DNA of 64,000 bases from Mytilus edulis (taxonomy: Eukaryota > Mollusca > Bivalvia > Mytilida > Mytilidae), in assembly GCF_963676685.1 (NCBI RefSeq), contig NC_092350.1, positions 69,876,502 to 69,940,501 of the forward strand. Reading direction: 5' to 3'. The translations under genes were made by a program, and so were the position numbers. The first letter of the stretch is position 1. Each line of letters opens with the position of its first letter. A model generated the notes under the pieces. It made no database searches and was not told the DNA's origin. It was given only the letters and a program-made list of their open reading frames with translations. Below, one piece after another: positions 22,901-33,000 of this stretch.

Positions 22901-25900
22901 GTACATTACAAATAGAAGGCAGATATAACTACATTGGTTAGACGTATAAAGAGGGGCATGAGATATCCCTAAACATGTTTAACACTGCCGCATTTGTTAC
23001 ACCTGCATGACCCAACTTGAGTCCGTAACCTTTGCTACATTTGTATATAGTCTTGTATTTATTTCATTTTTTAAATTTTGGTTCATTTATATGTTTCAAG
23101 AAACAAACATTGAACTTCTACCCCCTTTTTGTAGTTAAATGATTGCTCACTTAGGAGACAGCTTCATGTATATCAATACACAGTTACAAGTGTAGTTTCG
23201 CATTATAGCCATGGCGAATTTTTTAAATATGAAAGTTTTTGTACAATTGAATTGATTTTTAGATAGTTGAATAATAATATAGCCTTCCTAGTGGGTTTAT
23301 ATGAACACTTAGATTGTTTTTAGGATGTTTTATAAGACATTTTTCGGTTTGAACGTCCATACGTTCCTATCCGTACCGCCATAGATTAAGAAATTTTGTA
23401 TTGTTTTTCAACAAAGATTTGACGCTCGATCTTTTCAATTTTATGGAAAAAACAGCAGAAATGCATATGATATTTTTTTACCTTTTGATAGATATATGTC
23501 TGTGGTTTCAGGAAAGGTATCACTCTTATTGATTGAAATTTTCCTTTGGACCAAATTTTTGAGATCTTTATGACATGTTCAACCCCCTATTTTGCAATAT
23601 TTGGTATCAAATAAATGCTGATTGTTGCCATGGTTAAACAAACAAAAAAAGATTATATTTCACCATTATTACTATTGGAAATCAAATCTATGGACGATTC
23701 TCTTTCCATAAATATACACATGCATAACTCAAATAGTAAGCCTTATTTATTAGGAAGAAAGGGAAAGAGGGTGTTTAAAAATCATGAGTGTCATTTCTAA
23801 GTTTTTTTCCTATCTGTGAATTGACACCCCACCCTAGTGCATAATTTTCTCGTTGCGTTGGGTTTTTTCTTCTATTTGGTCGGGCTTCTGTTTCTTTGAC
23901 ATTTTCCTCATTTCCATTCTCAATTTTATTAAGGATTTACTATACTCAAAGACTTTTTAAAGACATGTACAGTTACATATATGCTGTTTATGTCACTCCT
24001 TTGCGGAAGCAACGTAAAGAAAGACGGACGGACAGCAGATTTTAATGTGATTCTTGTAAATAACAGTTACATGTAAGATCAGTTAACAGAGAAAATAATG
24101 TCAAAAACAGTGAACACTTTAAGTATTAAGTAACAGATAACAGGAATCTCAATTTCAAATAAACAGTTAACAACATTGCAAATTTTAACAAAACGTTTAC
24201 AGACAGTGGGTCGAAAACAGTTAACAGTTTTTAAAATTTATCAGTCAAATAACAGTTTTAAACAAATTAAAACCTCCCCCCCCCCCCCCCCAACCTTAGA
24301 TATTTGAACTTAATACTTTATTTTCTTTGAAAGGACGGTAAATAACTATTCTAAAATTAGCAAGTTGCCGTACAGCTGAAAACAAGTTGCCATACAGTAA
24401 ATTTGTCAACACGAGCAAGTTGCCGTACCCTAGACTTTATTTTGTATGGTCTATAGTCTATATTCTTTAAAATACACCTTTTTGACAACAAATTTCAGTA
24501 AATATGATGCCACACTATAATAATCTAAAAACGTGTCTGGAAAAATAATGAAAAACAGTTCAGTATCTTGAGAATGGGGCGACAGAGGACGATCGACCTC
24601 GAAATTTTCCGGTACTAAGTGGCAAGTTTTGGAGTATTATACAAAATCTTGTATTAATTTTGTACTTATCGGCCTAATAATTTAAAGAATTATATATCAG
24701 AAAATCATTTCTTAAGCGGCACTCTCATCAAATGAGTGGAAATGCTTTAAATTGAATGAATTCTTAACTTGTTTACTTTTTTTTCTATTTCTCTCCGCTT
24801 CGTTAGTACCCAATTTCCGGTGGCGATGATACACAGTGGAATTTGATTGCCAATGAGATAACTATCAACAAGAAACCAAATAAAGTGGGTATCGGCAACT
24901 ATATGTCACCTTACCGCCTACAGCATGAGTAAAACCCATACCATATAGTACATATATAGAGCAATAAAAAAACACCCACAAGAACCTATTGCGCAGCGGC
25001 GAGATAGAAATTTTATTTGTATATATATATACAAGTGTGCGACACGAAAATAAGAGTACTTTAAACCCACACATTCGATCGTAAACAAATATTTAAATAT
25101 CGACCAGTGACATAAATACATTTGTAACCTTTAAAAATAAAGCTCCTTAAGTAATGCATAATTATCCTAACTCGAATTGGGTCCGTCCGTGTAACACTTA
25201 TCAAATAAACATTTTTAAAAGTTTTCGAATTTTAGTTTTTTGAATGCATGGACCTAAATATTTTATTATGCCAAACTTTTACTTTATTTTCTGTTCTTGA
25301 TATAAATAAAGACGACATGTAATACCAATTGAAGTCAAGAACACAACAGAAACCCAAGATACATCTGCAAAAAGATCACCACATGTACGAAGACATATCT
25401 TCCTCGTTAGACATGGACAATACAAGGTACAAGGCAGAACAGACTTGGAACAAAGTCTTACATCACTAGGTATGATGTTTATATCGAAGAAAGTAGAAAA
25501 GACACTCTTCTTTTATCTGTCTCTTTCTCTCTATATATATATATAATTATATATAATTAAGTTCGTTGAAATGTGAATTTAGGGCGGGGCGGGGTGTTAC
25601 CTCCAGTGTCAAATATTTCAGGCATTTACAAGACGATCGAGAATAATCTCATAATTTTCCTCTGTAAAGGCAAAAGGGGATCACTGCAAAGAGAGGAATG
25701 CACACATTTTGATTTTCTTGTTTTAGGAACAAATGTCATTAAGTTAAATTGATTTTAGAATTTTAAGAATTAATTTGATAATATTCTCAAGACTTTTAAT
25801 CTTTAATAGACTCATTTAGATTCATAAATTAATGCGTGCATATTTATTATTGCGAAACCGTGACCACTGACAAAAATGCGGAATCTAATAAATGTGATTG

Positions 25901-28900
25901 CACAAGTATATGAAGGAAAATCACTATTAAAATACGAATGCAAGTTTTTATTATCGCAAAACTGATATGTCGCAGATTAGCATTAATAAAATCATCGCAA
26001 TAATTTCTGAATTTATACCATATCCTTATAGTTCACATTTTGCACAAATATATAGGTGAAAGACAAGCTGATTTAGCAGGTAAAAGACTACAACAGTATG
26101 GATACACTTACACCAGACTCGTTAGTTCAAGAATGACCAGGGCCAAAGACACAGCCTGCGTCATTAAGGAGACAATCAACGAAATTCAGCACGAGGAGAC
26201 ATATCTTCTAACAGAGGGCGCACCTATAAAACCGGAACCGCTCGTAGATGGCTGGAACCCGGATAAAGATGTAAGTTTTAGGACTGACAAACCGGAATAA
26301 TCGTACTCCTATAGCATGGGCCTGGATGAAATACATTGTAGGTCTAAAATGGACATTGTTTTCGATATATCCGTTTCTTTATCTCTTATTCATTGTAGAT
26401 CAAATACGAGTAAGGATCAGTTGTGTCTAGAAATATTAAAAAAAAAAGATGACCCAAAATATTGGACAATACAAATGTTAATGACCACACCCACAATTCA
26501 CATCCATTTCTACTGACAAAAAAGACCTACTAAACAAAGTTTAACAACAACGAGCAGCATATGATCTAGAAGCAATACATATCAATTTAATTGTTTTTTA
26601 AAAACATAATTATGTCTTCTATCCAAAACAAACTATAAATTATTTTTAGCCCTTTTATCAAGATAGTGTTCGGATAGAGGCTGCATTCAGACATTTTATC
26701 AACAGACCAGACGCAACACAGACAGAGGATAGTTATGAAATCTTAGTATGCCATGCCAACGTCATACGATATTTCGTTTGCAGGCAAGTATGAATATTTG
26801 ATTAAGATATAAAATGCAAAATGAGGGAGAAGATTCATACATACATATAGGCAAAACCATTAGTCGAATAAAAACGGACAATTTTGTGTAAACAAGAGAG
26901 CACACGCTAAAATGTCTCGCCTTCTTTACTTACCATTGATATTATGTTGATATCCTAAATATAAAGCTTTACTACAACTATCACAAAAATATGTAAACTT
27001 TACATGATCCAAGAAAATGAGGTCAAGGTCATATAAACCAAATGAGAAATACATGTACACCTTACAATCATTCAATACACTAAATATAGTTGACCTATTG
27101 CTTATAGTTTCTAAGAAACAGACTTAACCAAGAAAACTAAACATTAACCAATGAACCATGAAAATGAGGTCAAGGTCAGATGAACCAAGCAAGGCAGACA
27201 TGTACAGCTTACCATCCTTCCATACAACATACATAGTTGACATATTGCTTATAGTTTAAAAAAACAGACCAAAACACAAAAACTTAACACTGAGTAATGA
27301 ACCGTGAAAATGAGGTCAAGGACAAATAAAACCTGCGAGACTGACATGTACATCATAAAATATTTTCATACACCAAATATAGTTGGCCTTTTGCATATAG
27401 TATCAGAAAAAAAGACCAAAACTCAAAAACTTAACTTTGACCACTGAACCATAAAAAATGAGGTCAAAGTCAGATGACACCTGCCAGTTGGACATGTACA
27501 CCTTACAATCCTTCCATAAACCAAATATACTAGACCTATAATAATAATTGCTTATAGTATCTGAGATATGGACTTGACCACCAAAACTTAACCTTGTTCA
27601 CTGATCCATGAAATGAGGTCAAGGTCAAGTGAAAACTGTCAGACGGGCATGAAGACCTTGCAAGGTACGCACATACCAAATATAGTTATCCTATTTCTCA
27701 TAGTAAGAGAGAAATTAACATTACAAAAAATCTTAACTTTTTTTTCAAGAAGTCACTGAACAATGAAAATGAGTTCAAGGACAATGGACATGTGACAGAC
27801 GGAAACTTTGTAACATAAGGCATATATATACAAAGTATGAAGAATCCAGGTCTTCCACCTTCTGAAGTATAAAGCTTTTGAAAAGTGAACTAACGCCGCC
27901 GCCGCCGCCGGATCACTATACGTATGTCGAGCTTTCTGCGACAGACGTCGCAGGCTCGACAAAAACGACGAAAAGACAACCAAGGTCCACTAGTAACACC
28001 GAAATGTTTTTTCATCGAGATATGAAACATGTTTTTACACGTGAGCTCATAACTGATCCTTCATACTAAATCGGGGAAAATGTATTGCAATTGTTCTTTT
28101 ATTTGATGCATTGTAATAATTGTAATAATATACTTTGCAGAGCATTACAGTTGCCACCGGAAGCATGGCTTCGTATGAGTTTGAATCATGGGAGTATCAC
28201 GTGGTTAACAATCCTAAACACAGGTGATGTTGTTCTGAAACAGTATGGCGACACAGGATTTATGCCTGTAAGTATAAATGCTCTTTTGTTCCGACGTTGG
28301 AAAGTTCCAGGCGGAAAGAAATAACTAGCCGAAAAGTTCCGGAAGAACTTATTAACTAGTTAATTTGTTCTTCCTCTGGTTTGAAAGTTCCACCGGAACA
28401 AAGTGACTAGTCGAAAACTTCCAACGGAACATATCAACTAGTTAGAAAGTTCCTTTTTGCCAAATTAGTCAAAACCGGAACTAACAAACTAGCCCAAAAG
28501 TTCCAACGGAACTTATCAACCAGTCACAAAGTTCCATTTGGAGAATTGATGCAAAGTAAAAGCGCGACATATTATTTCAAAGGGGAACAAAAATACCAGC
28601 CACAAAAGTCAAACGGAACTTATTAACTACTCACAAAGTTCCTCTTTGTTAGGGTTAGGGTTAGGGTTAGGGTTAACTATTCAACTAGCTACATTGTTCC
28701 GGGACTTTTCAACTAGTTACTTTTTTCCGGAACTTTTCGACTGCACTCGGAATAAAACAACTAGTTGGAAAGTTCCATCGGAACAAAATAACTAGTTAAA
28801 AAGTAACTGACGGAACATAGTGGCTGTTACATAAGCATGCTTTCAATATATAATTTTCAATATAATGGAGAAATATGGGGGGAAAAAGGAGAAAAATGGA

Positions 28901-29645
28901 GTGCTAAATACAAAAAAAAAAAAAAGAATTATGCATACAAACAAAAAATGCAGAAAAATTTCCTATGCACACAATTGACTCTCCCTTTTTTTTGTCCAAA
29001 TTGCTAAGAGCGCTTTTCTAATCAGTTGGCGTCCGTCGTAGTCGTCCGTCAACTTTTACAAAACTCTCCTCCTCTGAAACTACTTGACCAAATTAACTAA
29101 CCTTGGCAACAATCAACTTTTTTGAAGTCTTATAGCCTTTTTTACTACAATTTGTACCATTTTATTTTTCATTTTTGTCTATTCTTGAGTACTATAATAG
29201 ATAGAGATAAGTTTTAAATAGAAAAAATGATCAGCAGGACATGATCTACAAGGTCGTTAGTCTACATGGTCCAAATCGTCAGTCGACCTTTTATTGGAGT
29301 TCTTGCTCTTTAATGACAATTTTTCCCATTTTTCTTTTTTTTGCGTTTTTGCCTATTATCTTATCAACTAATAGATCACACACACTTTCAATCTGAAAGC
29401 AAGACAAGATCTACAAATAATACAAGATCAAGAGAAATGAGATTTTTATCGTGAATGTAATGAGTTGACGATGCACATTGAACAAGGAAAGCGACACGGG
29501 CTCTTTAGAGCCTCTAGTCTTTCAATAATTTTCTCCTGTCTTTTCATTTGGCAGAAGTTTGCGCTCTAAAATAACTAAATAATTCTTTAAATTGCAGGTA
29601 AAAGACTGTACAACATACAATTTCCCAGAAGATGTCTCGGAATAA
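19937..29645 (+). CDS. PGAM5: PGAM5-like mitochondrial Ser/Thr phosphatase, six exons
   Basis: Exons 19937-20088, 25312-25469, 26056-26270, 26650-26783, 28141-28267 and 29598-29645 total 834 bases, giving 277 residues and a TAA stop. All phases join cleanly. The family uses a histidine phosphatase fold but acts as a protein Ser/Thr phosphatase at mitochondrial membranes, in mitophagy and cell-death signalling. Seen here: a hydrophobic N-terminal anchor (residues about 7-23), the WDxNWD assembly motif (WDANWD, 45-50), the catalytic RHG (84-86, His85), SSRMTRA, EGAPI, the second catalytic His in VCHANVIRY (His210) and the C-terminal GDTGFMP. Length is close to human PGAM5 (289). Intron 4 starts GC rather than GT (CAG|GCAAGT). 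The stop codon overlaps an AATAAA (29641-29646). Intron 1 carries a 4.25-kb mobile element. A decayed exon 1 copy is at 6584-6738. Confidence 0.97.
20271..20450 (+). repeat. 85-bp tandem duplication
   Basis: TATGGAGTTGTCTGTTTAT and the following text through TTTCATATCTATTTCT occur twice with an 85-base period, in PGAM5 intron 1. The text resembles a dispersed mussel-type repeat, also seen inverted at 51725-51830. Confidence 0.85.
20990..21058 (+). repeat. Left subterminal motif triplet of the 4.25-kb element
   Basis: GTACGGCGAATTGC at 20990-21003 and 21012-21025, and GTACGGCGTCTTGC at 21045-21058. Likely transposase-binding sites, by analogy with other TIR elements. Confidence 0.85.
21422..21780 (+). 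repeat. Dispersed repeat M1 copy
   Basis: Shows the M1 order: AAATAAGATAACTATCC, GGCGTTCAACAACGAAAAC, CTATAAAAAGCACCGACAG, AACTAACGGTCTAACTCAT, GACAACCACCGAA. The 111-codon open frame here lies wholly in the repeat and is not taken as a gene. Confidence 0.75.
21875..21957 (+). repeat. Left cluster of ACAGTTAACAAC-type motifs
   Basis: CTGTTAACATGTTAACAAC, ACAGTTAACAAC and GAGTTAACAGCAAC lie within about 80 bases, in direct orientation. A matching cluster is at 24070-24255. Confidence 0.7.
22693..22860 (-). CDS. Exon-like fragment inside the 4.25-kb element
   Basis: Open on the minus strand for 55 residues ending in TGA (22693-22695). Composition is protein-like ([19 protein letters not shown], later GLGDEAEK) and less AT-rich than its flanks. 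The upstream side meets a stop at 22861-22863. An acceptor-like CTGGTCAG could start the exon at about 22848, giving about 51 residues. I recognise no family. It could be the last exon of a captured host gene or an element gene. Not enough to claim function. Confidence 0.45.
   Translation of the reverse strand, partial: NSGQSYDEIIQMYMECLISYIDPEYLDGIVKNKLPFQFAIRKITEQCGLGDEAEK
22945..23075 (-). repeat. Dispersed repeat fragment (M2-like, minus)
   Basis: AAACATGTTTAACACTGCCGC, ACCCAACTTGAGTCCGTAACC and TAGTCTTGTATTTATTT follow the order seen at 60953-61030. Confidence 0.6.
24070..24255 (+). repeat. Right cluster of ACAGTTAACAAC-type motifs
   Basis: ATCAGTTAACAGAG, ACAGTTAACAACATTGC and ACAGTTAACAGTTT plus weaker copies, in the same orientation as those at 21875-21957. 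A C-run follows at about 24273-24291. Confidence 0.65.
24360..24428 (-). repeat. Right subterminal motif triplet of the 4.25-kb element
   Basis: GCAAGTTGCCGTAC at 24360-24373 and 24415-24428, with a variant ACAAGTTGCCATAC at 24382-24395. Mirror image of the left triplet. Confidence 0.85.
26784..26790 (+). promoter_or_regulatory. GC splice donor of PGAM5 intron 4
   Basis: The exon 4 border is TTTGCAG|GCAAGTATG. Only this GC donor keeps the phase that yields [10 protein letters not shown] across the junction. The rest of the donor is perfect consensus, as expected for GC-AG introns. Confidence 0.88.
26892..27965 (+). repeat. Dispersed element with six 150-bp tandem units, in PGAM5 intron 4
   Basis: Six units with GAAAATGAGGTCAAGGTCA-type cores at about 27009, 27156, 27303, 27447, 27604 and 27760 (period 144-157). 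Each has CATGTACACCTTACAATC and AAATATAGTTGACCTATTGC-type text. The left edge is GAGAGCACACGCTAAAATG; the right edge has a (CGC)n run and GCGACAGACGTCGCAGGC. No coding frame. Confidence 0.85.
28285..28825. repeat. Array of short palindromes in PGAM5 intron 5
   Basis: Many copies of GTTCCAACGGAAC-type palindromes alternate with AACTAGTT, for example CAACGGAACTTATCAAC. They form an irregular array of about a dozen units. (TTAGGG)4 sits in the middle. No coding frame. Confidence 0.8.
28649..28675 (+). repeat. Interstitial telomere-type repeat (TTAGGG)4.5
   Basis: Four perfect TTAGGG units followed by TTA, inside PGAM5 intron 5. This is the animal telomere motif in a non-terminal position. Confidence 0.95.
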
Positions 29646-29693
29646 ACAAGAAATTTAAAAAATAATGTTTGAACTGTATACGTATATGACATA

Positions 29694-29836
29694 GTGGCGG
29701 ATCAGCGGGAGGGTTTCGGGGGTTGGAACCCCCCTTTTGTATGACGATGAATTCATTTGAATGGGGACATATAGTTTGACCTGACTACTGGGTTAGGAAC
29801 CCTTCCCCTTTTAAAAATGGATGGATTCGCCCCTGT
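29694..29836. mobile_element. Small GTGGCGGAT-ended element
   Basis: Starts GTGGCGGATCAG just after the PGAM5 stop and ends GGATTCGCCCCTG. Inside are GGGGGTTGGAACCCCCC and GGGTTAGGAACCCTTCCCC. Same type as 31562-31713 and 47238-47395. Confidence 0.65.
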
Positions 29837-29993
29837 GCCATTGTAACACATACATTTGTGTGTGCATGAGCTCTCTGGGTTCACGAAATAGTTGTAAGTA
29901 ATTATAATCACTTGGAACTTAGACGAATTACGAATGAATGTCGAATACTAATAATTGATTGTTAGATCGTTTTATTCAATTGAATTCATATTC

Positions 29994-30218
29994 GAGGCCC
30001 CTCATGGGGGGGTCCTAGTAATCACATAATCACCATTTTTTTGCCAATATAATCACATAATCATTAAATATTTGCTTATCTTTAGTAATCAAATAATCAT
30101 AAACTAAAAATACAGTCCTAGGTAATCAAATAATCATGAAATATTTGGCTTAATAATCAAATAATCATTAAAAAAACGGCCATGTAATCACATAATCAAA
30201 AACCCCATGAGGGCCCTC
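29994..30218. mobile_element. 225-bp GAGG-ended element, second copy
   Basis: Opposite orientation to the copy in the TRIM-like gene. Ends GAGGCCCCTCATGGGG and, inverted, GAGGGCCCTCATGGGG. The 6-bp target duplication is ATATTC (29988-29993 and 30219-30224). Interior AATCACATAATCA/AATCAAATAATCA motifs match the first copy closely. Confidence 0.95.
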
Positions 30219-30224
30219 ATATTC

Positions 30225-31130
30225 CTTTTCATCTTTGACTCTTAAAAGTAAATAAAATCGGAACTTCAAAGGGAATTACAACAGATCTTTATTTTATGTC
30301 AAATGTACATGTATTTTAGAAACTGAACGATTGTGTAAAACGAGACTAGATGAGATGAAGGATTTGAATGAATGAAATAATATTTCTTAGAATAACATAT
30401 TTGTGAATTATGTCTTTTTTCAATGGATATATTAAAGGCAGTGCGTACGGGGGAATAAAAGAGAGCTAGTTTATAATAAATATTAAAAAAAAATATAAGT
30501 ATATTTTTATCTTAGATATCAGTGGCGGATCCAGAGGGGGCGTAGAGGGCGTATACACCCCTCCCCCTTTTTGTTTGGACTTTTTTTTTGTAAACTGATT
30601 TATCTTCGTGAACTTTGCCGTTTCCCGTGTATTTAATTTTTATGCGATAATTCTTTACTGATAAAATACGTCACTCAGTCATTTTGAAATTAAAATCACA
30701 GTAACACATTGATTAGGCTGAGGATGACAATCATGACATCTTCAAAGCGACACAGGATTGAGCAAGAACGTATTGACTTCTATTTCACAATTCAACCAAA
30801 CAGAAAGTAAATTACTCTACTACACTCTCATGAAAAAAAGTTCCACAGCAATATCATTTACCTACGAAAACATGTTTAACCCTAAACATCCCAGCCTATT
30901 TGAAAATAACATAGCTGAATAATGATCCCGAGTCAGTATAAGCTCTAGATATATTTAAAGATTAAGGTACGAACCATTTGATTTGAGCTGTCCGAGATAT
31001 TTTAGAGAAAAAAATATTACTCTGATGTTTTGCTTTAAACAAAAATTCTGGCTGTATCTGGATTGAAAACTATAATCTTGTCCACTTTTTGCTTTTAGAA
31101 ACGAAAATTTCCAACAGAATTATTAAACAT
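30225..31130. other. No gene recognised; partial GTGGCGGAT repeat
   Basis: AT-rich. A partial GTGGCGGATCCAGAGGGGG element is at about 30522-30580. Nothing else supported. Confidence 0.45.
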
Positions 31131-31184
31131 TACATGAACATGATGAATAAAAAACGGGGGTATTTTTTGGAGGGCAGGGGTTTG

Positions 31185-31578
31185 CATGTCTGACCGGAAT
31201 GACTGTTTCGCCGAACTGATACATTGAATACTTTTTCAAGACCTGGCAGACTCCAACCTGCCTGCTGGGTGATGCCTTTATGACTCCATTTGTCGACCAT
31301 CATACATAAATTTGTTGTCATTTCACTCATTCGTAGCCTTATGTTGATTTGGAACCCCTCACCAGAGGCGGATTTAGTGGTCATGTCTGACCGGAATGAC
31401 TGTTTCGCCGAACTGATACTTTGAATACTTTTTCAAGACCTGGCAGACTCCAACCTGCCTGCTGGGTGATGCCTTTATGACTCCATTTGTCGACCATCAT
31501 ACATAAATTTGTTGTCATTTCACTCATTCGTAGCCTTATGTTGATTTGGAACCCCTCACCAGAGGCGGATTTAGTGGT
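31185..31578. repeat. Recent 197-bp tandem duplication
   Basis: 31185-31381 and 31382-31578 are almost identical; I noticed one two-base difference (TACATTG against TACTTTG). Both units end in the start of a GGCGGATTTAGTGG element. The paired open frames here are a product of the duplication, not genes. Confidence 0.95.
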
Positions 31579-31713
31579 GGGCGGGGGGGGGGGGGCTTTT
31601 TGGAAAAAAAATTGGTTGCTTATATAGGGAACCACTGAAGCGTGACTGGAGCGGGCTCCCTCTTAGGTCAGTCAGTGGGTCCTCACTTATGAAAATTTCT
31701 GGATCCGCCACTG
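31562..31713. mobile_element. GGCGGAT-ended element
   Basis: Left end GAGGCGGATTTAGTGG, then a G-run, then ATTGGTTGCTTATATAGGGA, with the inverted right end GGATCCGCCACTGC. The left end belongs to the second unit of the tandem duplication. Confidence 0.75.
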
Positions 31714-32089
31714 CCTCACTTCCCTTTTTTGTTGGGTGAAACATATCAACCAAACATTTGGATAAAAACTGCTTATTTGTCTTTATTAACTCGTGTCGGT
31801 CGTATTTTAAATTTCATCGAATACAAGAAATCTGTGAGGTTATGCAAACTTAACTTACAACAAACGAGAATTTTCCAGGTCTATTCTTAACTGAAAAATA
31901 TATCTGTACAGAGCTTTGGATCGATTCTATCATTATATGATAGACAATTAATAGGGAGAATACAGCATCAAACATATGTATGTATATTATTTTTTTAACT
32001 TCTCTGTAGCCTTTGTACTTGCATGGTTTTATGAGAATAAACAATCTATCTATCTAACAAGTCCAACCCTTATACTTTACAGCGACTAT

Positions 32090-32225
32090 AAAATATACAT
32101 TCCACACGTCAGGAACAGTTTAATTTTCCGTGTTGAAGGCCGTACATTGACCTATAATGGTTAACTTTTTTAAATTGTTATTTGGATGGAGAGTTGTCTC
32201 ATTGGCACTCACACCACATCTTCCT
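32090..32225 (-). repeat. Dispersed repeat M1 fragment
   Basis: GGCCGTACATTGACCTATAA and GAGAGTTGTCTCATTGGCA follow the M1 order in reverse. Confidence 0.65.
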
Positions 32226-32788
32226 ATATCTATTTTACACTTATTTAAATAAAAATAGCCCCAAAAAGGTCCAAAAGTTTTTGATATGAAAACCTTCGCC
32301 CCCCCCCCTTTTCAAAAATCCTTGATCCGCGCGCCCCTGGATATTGTTTTACGAATAAAGACTTCATGTACATAACGACCTACGTATAATTACACTGGGC
32401 CATTTGGTTGTGTGCTAGCTAGCGTATCAGTTTGAGCCAACTCAAAGTCAGTCCTTATAAAGCCATAAGACGTCAGAGCAATTTCTGAATTGGGAGAAAA
32501 TTATTTATTTATAAGTTTATAAGAAAATTTCAGTGGCCGAGAGTGGTAGTAAATCGGTTTTTTGTGTCTTTTTCTTTATTGTTGTTCGTATTGCATTTCC
32601 CGTCAATCTAATGAGTTAGGCCATTTCCAATTCACTTTGACTATTATTTGTTTTATTTTTGTGCTGTGACACCAGTGTGACTTTTGCAGGTATACTGTGA
32701 AGGGTGTGGCTCTCACAAACATGTTTGATACCGCCAGATTCTGCATGTGCATGTCCAAATCAGGAGTCTTTCTGTATGTTTCTGTTTA

Positions 32789-33000
32789 GGGAGCTACCAT
32801 TTGATTTTTATGGGGGGGGGGGGGGGCAGGACAGGAGTTTTGAGTAAAAAAAAGGCAGGATGAGACACTTGCAAAAAAAAAAGTCAGGACGAAAATTTAG
32901 GTAAAAAATAGTCAGGATAAACAAAAAAAACAAAAAGGCAGGACCGATCAGAGTGAAAAATAAAAAGGCAGGACAGAGATTACATGCAGCTAGACTGAGG
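32789..33000. mobile_element. GGGAGCTACC-ended element, one end clear
   Basis: TTA then GGGAGCTACCATTTGATTTT and a long G-run, followed by AGGCAGGA/GTCAGGA motifs between A-runs. The right end is not clear. Same family as 49048-49223 and 63279-63505. Confidence 0.7.

Larger units (their letters stand above)
20587..24838. mobile_element. 4252-bp CACTGTG-ended TIR element in PGAM5 intron 1
   Basis: Terminal inverted repeats of about 360 bp (20587-20946 and 24480-24838) differ at roughly eight positions. Both ends read CACTGTGTATCATCG from outside in. A 5-bp direct repeat, GAATT, lies at 20582-20586 and 24839-24843. The paralogous uninserted locus near 7220 has a single GAATC, supporting a 5-bp target duplication. 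Inside each TIR are three copies of a 14-bp motif, consensus GTACGGCRAMTTGC, pointing inward. Terminal CAC plus 5-bp duplication fits the Transib/RAG-like superfamily; the right edge reads CACAGTG, identical to the V(D)J heptamer. No nonamer and no transposase frame are visible, and the TIRs are long for that group. CACTA-type elements also start CACTG and carry subterminal repeats but make 2-3-bp duplications. Confidence 0.92.

Noticed and set aside
27878-28069. 63-codon frame with a proline run
   Set aside because: The (CGC)n run and edge of a dispersed element in PGAM5 intron 4 produce it.
31130-31635. Two similar 84-codon minus-strand frames
   Set aside because: They arise from the 197-bp tandem duplication; no acceptor, donor or family support.
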